5,284 nucleotides of DNA from an uncultured Clostridia bacterium. GTDB taxonomy: Bacteria > Bacillota > Clostridia > Oscillospirales > Ruminococcaceae. The stretch's first letter is position 1. Each line of letters begins with the position of its first letter. Location of the stretch: positions 1 to 5,284 of the forward strand of contig CANPZQ010000133.1 in NCBI GenBank assembly GCA_947588775.1, in the 5' to 3' direction. The translations under genes were made by a program, and so were the position numbers. The notes under the pieces were generated by a model. That model worked only from the letters and a program-made list of their open reading frames with translations. It was not told where the DNA came from and made no database searches. Below are positions 1 through 4,490 of this stretch, in pieces.

Positions 1-777
1 CACCAGATCGACCTGCTCTCCGATAAGCGCAACACCGTCATCAAGGTCAACCGTGCGGCAAAAACAGCATTGGAAGTATTTTCGGATATTCTGACAAAAG
101 AAAAGCTCGACCGCAACGATCTGGAACTGATAATTGATCATGTTCTGGTCTTTGAAGATCATCTGGAGATCAAGCTTCAGAGGGACATTGACTCCCTGCT
201 TCGGTGCGGAATGACGGAGGAAGCCGTAAATTTTAATTCGGGCATCGAAAACAGCTTACATTGCCGTTTAGTCCAGAGCGCAGATAAGCATCCGGACAAG
301 GTTTTCGATGTCAATGTTATCGATAACGGCGACCCTCTCGAAATATACACCAACAGCGAGGGGGAGGTCATCTTCAAAAAATATTCCCCCATTTCCGAGA
401 TGTCGGAGAGCGCGGGGTCGGCGGCGGAGGTTATTCACAAGCTCGGCGCGGCTCCGGTCGTTATCTTCGACCGCGACCATGTCGTCGCGGTGTCGGGCGT
501 TCAGAAGAAGGAGTATGGCGAGAGGCGGCTTTCGCAGGGGCTCGAGGAGCTGCTCGAGAGCCGAAAGGGTTGGCTCTACGAGGGCGACGGCAAGCCGCTG
601 CTGCCCGTCGAGGGCATCCAGAAGCACGCCGTCGCAATCTCGCCGATAATCGCCGCGGGCGACATCGCGGGGGCGGTATGCTTCCTTGCGCCCGACGCGG
701 GCTCCAAAGGCACTGCGCTCCAGCTCACGCTTGCGCAGACCGCCGCGATGTTCCTCGGGCGGCAGCTTGAAGAATAG
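1..777 (+). CDS. Large serine recombinase C-terminus fused in frame to SpoVT C-terminal half (5'-partial, chimeric)
   Basis: The frame is open from base 1 to the TAG at 775-777 (258 residues visible), so the gene begins outside the window; the TTG at 70 is not a convincing start because coding similarity runs through it. Residues 1 to ~70 look like the region after the coiled coil of a large serine recombinase (resolvase/invertase superfamily, site-specific integration and excision), including LDRNDLELIIDHVLVFEDH followed by an alternating basic/acidic strand and DIDSLL. Residues ~71-109 are a tail I do not recognise. From residue 110 (GDPLEI, then FKKYSPISE) the protein matches SpoVT to its end (TAAMFLGRQLEE), including the GAF domain. 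The SpoVT DNA-binding N-terminus of about 30 residues is absent. The catalytic serine domain lies off-window. Most likely explanation: the recombinase's element integrated inside spoVT and its reading frame runs across the attachment site. The recombinase part is visibly more A/T-rich than the SpoVT part. Confidence 0.88.
   Translation, partial: HQIDLLSDKRNTVIKVNRAAKTALEVFSDILTKEKLDRNDLELIIDHVLVFEDHLEIKLQRDIDSLLRCGMTEEAVNFNSGIENSLHCRLVQSADKHPDKVFDVNVIDNGDPLEIYTNSEGEVIFKKYSPISEMSESAGSAAEVIHKLGAAPVVIFDRDHVVAVSGVQKKEYGERRLSQGLEELLESRKGWLYEGDGKPLLPVEGIQKHAVAISPIIAAGDIAGAVCFLAPDAGSKGTALQLTLAQTAAMFLGRQLEE
300..350 (+). other. Predicted attachment junction (attL/attR) of an element in spoVT
   Basis: The change from recombinase tail to SpoVT homology happens around GGCGACCC (328-335), which encodes the conserved Gly-Asp-Pro of SpoVT. 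Large serine recombinases cross over at a 2-bp core within att sites of a few tens of base pairs, so the crossover should lie in about 320-345. The exact core cannot be fixed from one end; the other element end, with the first ~30 spoVT codons, should carry the partner site. Confidence 0.6.
328..777 (+). pseudogene. spoVT: spoVT 3' portion (codon ~31 to stop) lacking its 5' end
   Basis: SpoVT is a forespore transcription regulator of late sporulation: an AbrB-type swapped-hairpin DNA-binding domain (about 50 residues) followed by a GAF domain. Here the second half of the hairpin is present (GDPLEI, then EGEVIFKKYSPI), then the GAF domain with FDRDHVVAVSGVQKKEY and the closing TAAMFLGRQLEE. 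The length of 149 residues agrees with the Bacillus subtilis protein (178 residues as I recall it) minus its first 30. No start codon or ribosome binding site for an independent SpoVT is seen at the junction; translation would come from the recombinase frame. The reading frame is undamaged and well conserved, with no stops or frameshifts, which suggests either recent interruption or selection to keep it functional after excision. It is called a pseudogene only in the sense of being incomplete as it stands in this DNA configuration. Confidence 0.85.
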
Positions 778-782
778 GTTTA

Positions 783-816
783 AGAGCCGTGCGAAGAGCC
801 GGCTCTCTTTTGTTTT
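783..816 (+). terminator. Rho-independent terminator after the recombinase-spoVT frame
   Basis: Arms AGAGCCG (783-789) and CGGCTCT (800-806) form a 7-bp stem with a 10-base loop, followed by CTTTTGTTTT (807-816). It begins 5 bases after the TAG stop, so it should end the spoVT transcript. Confidence 0.75.
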
Positions 817-871
817 CGGGGAAGGTTGAGTTTGAGGCATGTCGCCTTGTCCGGGACTTCAGCTGAAATCC

Positions 872-954
872 GCGCGGCGGGAAAAGCTGGTGCGGTTGGT
901 CCCACCCGCCCGCCCCCGTAGTTTTCTGCTGGTTTTCCGCTTTTCCCGCCGCGC
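872..954 (+). repeat. Palindromic GC-rich repeat, copy A1 (plus orientation)
   Basis: This 83-bp unit is bounded by a perfect 16-bp inverted repeat: GCGCGGCGGGAAAAGC at 872-887 and its reverse complement at 939-954. The interior carries CTGGT and the tract CCCACCCGCCCGCCC. A near-identical unit of the same length lies at 2516-2598. The units at 977-1061 and 2735-2818 are related but face the other way. No coding content is evident. Confidence 0.9.
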
Positions 955-976
955 TTATCTCGTTGCTCCCATCTAA

Positions 977-1061
977 GGCGCGGCGAATGGGGCGGGAGGA
1001 TAGCGGGAAACTTTAGAGGGCGGGCGGGTGGGCGCAGCAAACCAGCCCCATTCGCCGCGCC
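977..1061 (-). repeat. Palindromic GC-rich repeat, copy B1 (inverted relative to A1)
   Basis: This 85-bp unit is bounded by a perfect 17-bp inverted repeat: GGCGCGGCGAATGGGGC at 977-993 and its reverse complement at 1045-1061. Read on the minus strand it shares with unit A1 the outer GCGCGGCG, the following CTGGT, and CCCACCCGCCCGCCC. Only 22 bp separate it from A1, giving a head-to-head pair of palindromes. Confidence 0.9.
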
Positions 1062-1290
1062 GGCACATTGCAGAAAACAGAAGCCAAACGCCGCCTCAAA
1101 CAAAAATTCGCGCTGACAGCAGGCAAAATTCCCCCCTCACCCACCCCGCCGCTGTCAGAAAACAAAAGCCGTAAATCAGCTGCCAATTTTCCTTAATCCG
1201 CACTTGCCCTCGGCTCAAGCAATCTGTTTTCTGATTTCTGACTATCTGTCCTCTGTCAGCACCCCCGCCCACTCCACCGCTCCCCGCCAA
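1062..1290. other. Non-coding spacer with CTGACAG/CTGTCAG and TCTGATTTCTG tracts
   Basis: I see no gene on either strand. The stretch holds an inverted pair GCTGACAG (1112-1119) and CTGTCAGC-type GCTGTCAG (1151-1158), and a degenerate tract of TCTG-containing words near 1223-1261, including TCTGTTTTCTGATTTCTGAC. The same words recur around 2600-2720 beside the second palindrome pair. No clear rho-independent terminator for the minus-strand operon ending at 1308 was found. Confidence 0.5.
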
Positions 1291-1315
1291 CCCCCCAAAC
1301 CCCACCCCTACACCC
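1291..1315 (-). other. G-quadruplex-capable tract at the 3' end of the regulator operon
   Basis: Read on the minus strand, four G-runs of 3, 4, 4 and 6 are separated by TGTA, T and TTT, which fits the usual G3+N1-7 pattern. It overlaps the stop codon of the 80-residue gene, so the folded form could be in the mRNA 3' end. Function is inferred only. Confidence 0.5.
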
Positions 1316-1550
1316 AAATCTCCACATGCTCGCCGTCGCTCGAATCAACCTCAAGAATACAGAACTTACCGTTTTTGCGGCGAAAGTCGCGGACTGCACG
1401 GGAAAGCTCTTTGAGGCAGCCCTCGGGGAGCTCCACGCCGTTTTTTCGGGCGACACGCTCGCTCAGGGAGGCGACGGCGGGGCTGAAAACCGCGCCGGTC
1501 GGCAGGGGAATCATGATGTTATGCTCGTCGTCGTTGATGACTATTTTCAT
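1308..1550 (-). CDS. Small standalone SHOCT-like (YvlB/LiaX-type) domain protein
   Basis: This 80-residue protein is predicted to be cytoplasmic, with no signal peptide or membrane segment. It begins KIVINDDEHNIMIPLPTG and ends ILEVDSSDGEHVEIWV, the same two beta-strand signatures that bound the C-terminal domain of the upstream XRE regulator. The middle (SLSERVARKNGVELPEGCLKE) is helical. The ATG at 1550-1548 overlaps the upstream TGA (ATGA, 4 bp), and GGAGGA lies just upstream inside the regulator's last codons, so the two genes should be translationally coupled. The role is unknown. By inference it could pair with the regulator's matching domain, or occupy the same ligand or partner site. 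The domain name is assigned from pattern memory and is the less certain part; that it is a real gene is well supported by the coupling and shared motif. Confidence 0.8.
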   Translation of the reverse strand: MKIVINDDEHNIMIPLPTGAVFSPAVASLSERVARKNGVELPEGCLKELSRAVRDFRRKNGKFCILEVDSSDGEHVEIWV

Positions 1551-2050
1551 ATCTCCTCCACGAAAATCCTCACGACGTCGCCGTCCGAGGATTCAACCTC
1601 GACAAGATTCCCCAGAACCCCCTGACTTGCGAGATCTAAAATCTGGGAAAAATCTATGTTCTTAAGCGAGTCGTTCCCCGAAATCTGCGGCATCTGCATC
1701 CCCATATCCATCGCTGCCTTGACAAGCATCATCGGGAGATTTATCCGCACCTTGTCGCCGTCGGAGCTGTCGACGACGATGCGGACAACGAGCTTTTCAA
1801 GGTCGGGACGCTTGCCCTCGGGAAGCTGCTTTACATCGGGCTCCCGCGCCGCTTCACCCGACAAAAGAACGTCGGTGGATACCCCCAAAAGCGCAGCAAG
1901 CTGCGGCAGGGCGGTTATGTCGGGACAGGAGAGGTCGTTCTCCCACTTTGAAACGGCCTGCGGGCTTACGTTCATGCTGTTCGCCAAATCCTCCTGCTTG
2001 AGGCCCTTTTCGCGGCGAAGGTTTGAGATTCTTTTTCCTAAAGTTTCCAT
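1547..2050 (-). CDS. XRE-family transcriptional regulator with C-terminal SHOCT-like domain
   Basis: This 167-residue protein has a Cro/C1-type helix-turn-helix at residues ~5-59 (GKRISNLRREKGLKQEDLA, then recognition helix SPQAVSKWEND at 29-39, then LPQLAALLGVSTDVLL), so it should bind operator DNA as a dimer. After a linker (66-83) a second domain starts with VRIVVDSSDGDKVRINLP (88-106), has a short helical middle (NIDFSQILDLASQGVLG), and ends LVEVESSDGDVVRIFVEE. This resembles the N-terminal domain of YvlB/LiaX-type proteins that respond to envelope stress. The start ATG at 2050-2048 has AGGAG at 2058-2062, 7 bases away. It sits between a 58-codon ORF and the 80-residue domain gene on the same strand. 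Unlike many relatives, no transporter or membrane-protein gene adjoins it, so its target is not evident; autoregulation through the repeats near 2335-2400 is a guess. Confidence 0.9.
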   Translation of the reverse strand: METLGKRISNLRREKGLKQEDLANSMNVSPQAVSKWENDLSCPDITALPQLAALLGVSTDVLLSGEAAREPDVKQLPEGKRPDLEKLVVRIVVDSSDGDKVRINLPMMLVKAAMDMGMQMPQISGNDSLKNIDFSQILDLASQGVLGNLVEVESSDGDVVRIFVEEI

Positions 2051-2082
2051 ATTTATTCTCCTTTTTGATAAGACGGTTGATG

Positions 2083-2259
2083 TTACATACGCGTCGCGAA
2101 AATTCCGGACGCGAGCGTTGATGTTCGGTAAAGTGCCGAGATTTCGCCGAGCTGCGGCATTACGGTTACAGCGGGGGAATTTGAGCCCCCGAGGTTCGCG
2201 CGGACGCGGCTCTTCGGCACATGTCTGAAAAGCGGCAGAAATTTTCCTGAAAGTTCCAT
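2083..2259 (-). CDS. 58-residue hypothetical small protein, first gene of the regulator operon
   Basis: The ATG at 2259-2257 is preceded by AAAGGAGAATCAAA (AGGAG 8 bases away) and the frame runs to TAA at 2085-2083. The product begins MELSGKFLPLFRHVPKSRVR and ends GIFATRM; it is basic at the N-terminus, with no signal peptide or membrane helix that I can recognise and no family I know. It lies 32 bases upstream of the XRE regulator start and downstream of a good promoter. Its initiation region is nearly the same as that of the regulator (AAAGGAGAAT, AAA, ATGGAA, CTTT, AGGAAAA in both), suggesting duplication or a remnant of a second regulator copy. The frame also contains small inverted repeats (2090-2095/2108-2113 and 2172-2177/2186-2191), so it may instead be a structured leader. 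Confidence 0.45.
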   Translation of the reverse strand: MELSGKFLPLFRHVPKSRVRANLGGSNSPAVTVMPQLGEISALYRTSTLASGIFATRM

Positions 2260-2303
2260 TTTGATTCTCCTTTAAAAAAGTCAGCGACGTCTGCTGTGAT
2301 TAT

Positions 2304-2332
2304 ATTTTACCATCGCCGCACGGGAAAATCAA
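2304..2332 (-). promoter_or_regulatory. Sigma-A-like promoter for the small ORF-regulator operon
   Basis: On the minus strand, TTGATT (2332-2327) and TAAAAT (2309-2304) are separated by 17 bases. An overlapping TATAAT (2304-2299) is an alternative -10 but would need a 22-base spacer. Transcription would begin near 2297, about 38 bases before the small ORF start. Confidence 0.65.
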
Positions 2333-2334
2333 TT

Positions 2335-2400
2335 AAACAAAAGTTGTTTCGGGGGATTTCGGGACAACCGAACGTTGTTTTTTCGCTCAACCGGGGGTTG
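2335..2400. promoter_or_regulatory. Cluster of three CAA/TTG inverted repeats upstream of the regulator promoter
   Basis: Three short perfect palindromes lie within 66 bp: AAACAA-3-TTGTTT (2335-2349), ACAAC-5-GTTGT (2364-2378) and CAACC-3-GGTTG (2388-2400). Their centres are 29 and 23 bp apart. They sit immediately upstream of the -35 element at 2327-2332, a plausible operator or activator-site position for the XRE regulator; this role is inferred. Confidence 0.4.
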
Positions 2401-2423
2401 GGTGGGAGCGGGTGGCAGGGGGG
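2393..2423 (+). other. G-quadruplex-capable tract upstream of the regulator operon
   Basis: G-runs of 5, 3, 3, 3 and 6 are separated by TT, T, AGC and TGGCA on the plus strand. The following bases to ~2460 stay G-rich. It overlaps the last CAACC/GGTTG palindrome. No transcript is known to cover it; it would be an element of the DNA upstream of the operon promoter. Confidence 0.45.
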
Positions 2424-2515
2424 CGGAAGGCGGAATGGTGGGGACGAGGGGGGTGCGGGTTAGTCTAAATTTGTGTTTGGTGGGGATGGGTGTTTTTTGC
2501 TTTCTGATTCGCCCC

Positions 2516-2598
2516 GCGCGGCGGGAAAAGCTGGTGCGGTTGGTCCCACCCGCCCGCCCACGCAGTTTCGCGGGTTTTGACCGCTTTTCCCGCCGCGC
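2516..2598 (+). repeat. Palindromic GC-rich repeat, copy A2 (plus orientation)
   Basis: This is the second copy of the 83-bp unit at 872-954: the same perfect 16-bp ends (2516-2531 and 2583-2598) and an identical first ~44 bases, with scattered differences in the loop after CGCCCGCCC. As in copy 1, it is followed downstream by a B-type unit in opposite orientation, here 136 bp away rather than 22. Confidence 0.9.
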
Positions 2599-2611
2599 TG
2601 CTGTCAGAAAT

Positions 2612-2710
2612 CAGACAGTCAGAACTCAGAAATCAGATTTTTATATTTCAGGCTAAGCAAAGAATTAAAGCTTTGTATACTCATTCTGATTTCTGCCAGT
2701 CTGACTTCTG
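2612..2710. repeat. Imperfect long inverted repeat of AGTCAGA/AATCAGA words
   Basis: The left arm (2612-2637, ending CAGAAATCAGA) matches the reverse complement of the right arm (2685-2710, beginning TCTGATTTCTG) with a few mismatches and one small gap. A central CAAAG/CTTTG pair (2658-2662/2671-2675) could extend the cruciform. The whole sits between palindromes A2 and B2. Confidence 0.6.
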
Positions 2711-2734
2711 TTTTCTGTTTGTGCACCCATCGAA

Positions 2735-2818
2735 GGCGCGGCGAATGGGGCGGGGTGGGCGGGCGGGTGGCAGGCAGGGACTTTGGCGGCAGCAGAATTC
2801 AGCCCCGTTCGCCGCGCC
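2735..2818 (-). repeat. Palindromic GC-rich repeat, copy B2 (inverted relative to A2)
   Basis: This 84-bp unit has the same 17-bp left arm as B1 (2735-2751). Its right arm (2802-2818) carries one A-to-G change that turns a T-A pair into a T-G (U-G in RNA) pair, so the stem survives. The loop keeps GGGCGGGCGGGTGG but otherwise differs from B1. Confidence 0.85.
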
Positions 2819-2862
2819 GGGTTTACGCACGAAGCCCGCAAACTGTGCGCCCACCCCCCCCC

Positions 2863-2925
2863 GCCTGAACCGAATCCCGTCCCCCGGAGCCCGCAGGGCG
2901 AAGCGTGGACGGGTGAGGTTCAGGC
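2863..2925. repeat. Palindromic repeat family C, copy 1
   Basis: GCCTGAACC (2863-2871) pairs with GGTTCAGGC (2917-2925), and CCCGTCC (2876-2882) pairs with GGACGGG (2907-2913), giving a 63-bp interrupted hairpin. A diverged copy is at 4658-4717. It is not a tRNA: no D/T-loop signature is present. Confidence 0.75.
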
Positions 2926-3317
2926 TTGACCGCACATCGGTCCTCACAGTTCCGCTTCGCTACCCCATCATTCCTACGAAAGCGTACATTCCGCACACAT
3001 CATAAAAATTCCTTGCCGACGGCTCGGCGTTACTAATCGCTTTTCGCCTCACACTTTTTACTTAAATTTGTCCGCTTCAGCCGCTCCCCATTTCCACCTT
3101 TCCCTTGATTCCCTCCAATCCCCTCCGTTTTACATACATTACAATCACCCCCTCCAACAAATCGCCCCCTAAATTTCCCTCCTCTGCCTTCTGCCCTCCG
3201 ACATGAGTATCCGCCCCCACATTTAAGTAAAAGACGAAACCGATTAATCCCGCCAAACCATGACCCAAAATAATTCTACAATACAACGAAAATAGCCTCC
3301 CCCTCCCGCTCCCCATA
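2926..3317. other. Non-coding spacer with a G-poor, C/T-rich stretch (3061-3316)
   Basis: I see no gene. In 3061-3300 the plus strand has only about 21 G in 240 bases, with many CCCTCC/CCCCTCC words. The 11-bp word CCGCTCCCCAT occurs at both ends (3081-3091 and 3306-3316). The stretch ends just before the kinase promoter. Confidence 0.5.
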
Positions 3318-3346
3318 TTGACATTCCCCACAATACATTGTATAAT
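3318..3346 (+). promoter_or_regulatory. Perfect consensus sigma-A promoter of the sugar kinase gene
   Basis: TTGACA (3318-3323) and TATAAT (3341-3346) are separated by exactly 17 bases. Transcription should start near 3353, giving a ~30-base leader with GGAGG at 3373-3377, 6 bases before the ATG. No operator palindrome is evident, so expression may be strong and constitutive. Confidence 0.88.
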
Positions 3347-3383
3347 TATTTTACAGCTTGCAGAGTTTGTGAGGAGGATTATT

Positions 3384-4322
3384 ATGATTACCACCGTGAC
3401 CCTCAGCCCGAGCATTGACAAAACCATCGTCCTGCGCCGCCTGGATTCGGGCGGGGTGAACAGGGCGGAAAGCTCCCGCCTCGACGCGGGCGGAAAGGGC
3501 GTGAACGTAAGCCTTGCGCTTTCGGCTCTCGAAATTCCGACGAGGGCGGTGGGGCTTAATTTCGAGCTCGGTGAACGCATCGACCGAACCCTCGCCGAAG
3601 CCGGCGTAGAGCGGAATTTTATAAAATGCCCCGGGCAGATTCGCTGCAATACAAAGCTTTATGACCGCGAATCAAGGGTTACTACCGAAATCAACGAAAA
3701 AAATCCCCCTGTCGCGGCAAAATACATACAAAAAATAATCGACATCTGCAAAAGCTCCTCCCGCGACAGCGACATAATCGTTCTTTCGGGAAGCCTGCCG
3801 CCCGCCATTCCGGACGACATTTATTACAGAATTATCCTTGCCGCGCGCGAGGCGAATCCGAGAATACGCGTTGTTCTGGATTCAAGCGGCGCGCCGCTTC
3901 TCTCGGCACTGAGGGCCTCGCCCTATCTTATAAAACCGAACGCTGAGGAGCTTGAGGAATCCTTCGGCGTGAAGGCGGCGACCGATGCGGAAACCGTCGC
4001 GATTTCCCGAAAAATAATTTCCGACTACGGCGTTAAGGTCGTCTTGACGTCGATGGGGGCAAGGGGCGCGATTATCGTCACGAAAACCGAGGCGATGTTC
4101 GCCCTGCCCTGCGCGATTACCCCGCACAGCGCGCAGGGAGCCGGCGACGCGATGGTTGCGGGCGCATGCCTCGCGCTTTCGAAAAACCTGCGCACGGCGG
4201 ACATTCTCCGCTGCGGCACCTGCGCCGCCTCCGGCTCGGTGGAGCTCGAAGGAACCGCCTTCTGCACCCGCGAGCGTTTCGAGTCGCTCTTCCTCCATTG
4301 CACGATTGCGAATATCGGATAA
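3384..4322 (+). CDS. fruK: 1-phosphofructokinase family hexose-phosphate kinase (PfkB superfamily)
   Basis: This 312-residue protein is of normal family length. It should phosphorylate a sugar phosphate with ATP in the cytoplasm, most likely fructose 1-phosphate to the 1,6-bisphosphate; tagatose 6-phosphate (LacC-like) is the alternative. Diagnostic parts are the N-terminal ITTVTLSPSIDKT, substrate-binding RLDAGGKGVNVS (GGKG at 36-39), VLSGSLPP (133-140), the LIKPNAEEL segment (182-190), and the C-terminal ATP/anion-hole motif GAGDAMVAG with catalytic Asp255. The position usually Val or Thr before GAGD is Gln here (SAQGAGD). The start is set by GGAGG six bases upstream; in-frame codons back to 3318 lie in the promoter and are not used. 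It stands alone, with its own promoter and terminator and no fruR or fructose PTS gene alongside, so the exact substrate is not proven by context. Confidence 0.92.
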   Translation: MITTVTLSPSIDKTIVLRRLDSGGVNRAESSRLDAGGKGVNVSLALSALEIPTRAVGLNFELGERIDRTLAEAGVERNFIKCPGQIRCNTKLYDRESRVTTEINEKNPPVAAKYIQKIIDICKSSSRDSDIIVLSGSLPPAIPDDIYYRIILAAREANPRIRVVLDSSGAPLLSALRASPYLIKPNAEELEESFGVKAATDAETVAISRKIISDYGVKVVLTSMGARGAIIVTKTEAMFALPCAITPHSAQGAGDAMVAGACLALSKNLRTADILRCGTCAASGSVELEGTAFCTRERFESLFLHCTIANIG

Positions 4323-4326
4323 ATTT

Positions 4327-4368
4327 AACCCGCCCGCCCCGGATTTGGGGCGGGCGGGTTTACTTTTT
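4327..4368 (+). terminator. Strong rho-independent terminator of the sugar kinase gene
   Basis: A perfect 14-bp stem, AACCCGCCCGCCCC (4327-4340) with its complement (4347-4360) and a GGATTT loop, is followed by TACTTTTTGT. It starts 5 bases past the TAA stop. The arm resembles the CCCGCCCGCCC core of the A/B palindromes, probably only because both are GC stems. Confidence 0.92.
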
Positions 4369-4490
4369 GTAATTTTTGTGGGGATTATTACGGTGGGGAG
4401 ATGAAAATGTGCGGACAGGGGACGGATTGGCAGAATTCAGGTGTAAGATTTTGGTTAGATATACAAAACTGCGGGGCTGCCCGGATTTGT
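4369..4490. other. Non-coding spacer before repeat cluster
   Basis: Nothing convincing is seen. A 45-codon frame from an ATG near 4401 runs into the repeat at 4491 and has no coding character. Confidence 0.4.

Noticed and set aside
70..777. Starting the first gene at the TTG at base 70.
   Set aside because: There is no ribosome binding site, and recombinase-like coding sequence continues upstream to base 1, so the gene is 5'-partial.
268..840. A 190-codon minus-strand frame opposite spoVT.
   Set aside because: It is a shadow of the GC-rich SpoVT codons, rich in Arg and low-complexity, while the plus frame has clear SpoVT homology.
780..1103. A 107-codon minus-strand frame across the A1/B1 palindromes.
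   Set aside because: Its sequence is simply translation of the GC-rich repeats (PPARP, GGRVGPTAPAF), and a similar frame appears over the second repeat pair; there is no ribosome binding site.
872..2818. The four palindromes as a CRISPR array.
   Set aside because: Only four large units, alternating in orientation and irregularly spaced, with no short regular spacers and no cas genes.
2863..2925. Possible tRNA gene because of length and terminal pairing.
   Set aside because: It lacks the D-arm and TTC-containing T-arm signatures and recurs as a diverged copy at 4658; it is a palindromic repeat.
3077..3316. A minus-strand frame of about 79 codons from the ATG at 3316 (divergent from the kinase gene), with a hydrophobic middle (LAGLIGFVFYLNVGA).
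   Set aside because: It has only a weak GGGGAA upstream, overlaps the kinase promoter, and its apparent coding bias follows from the G-poor plus strand. No family is recognisable.
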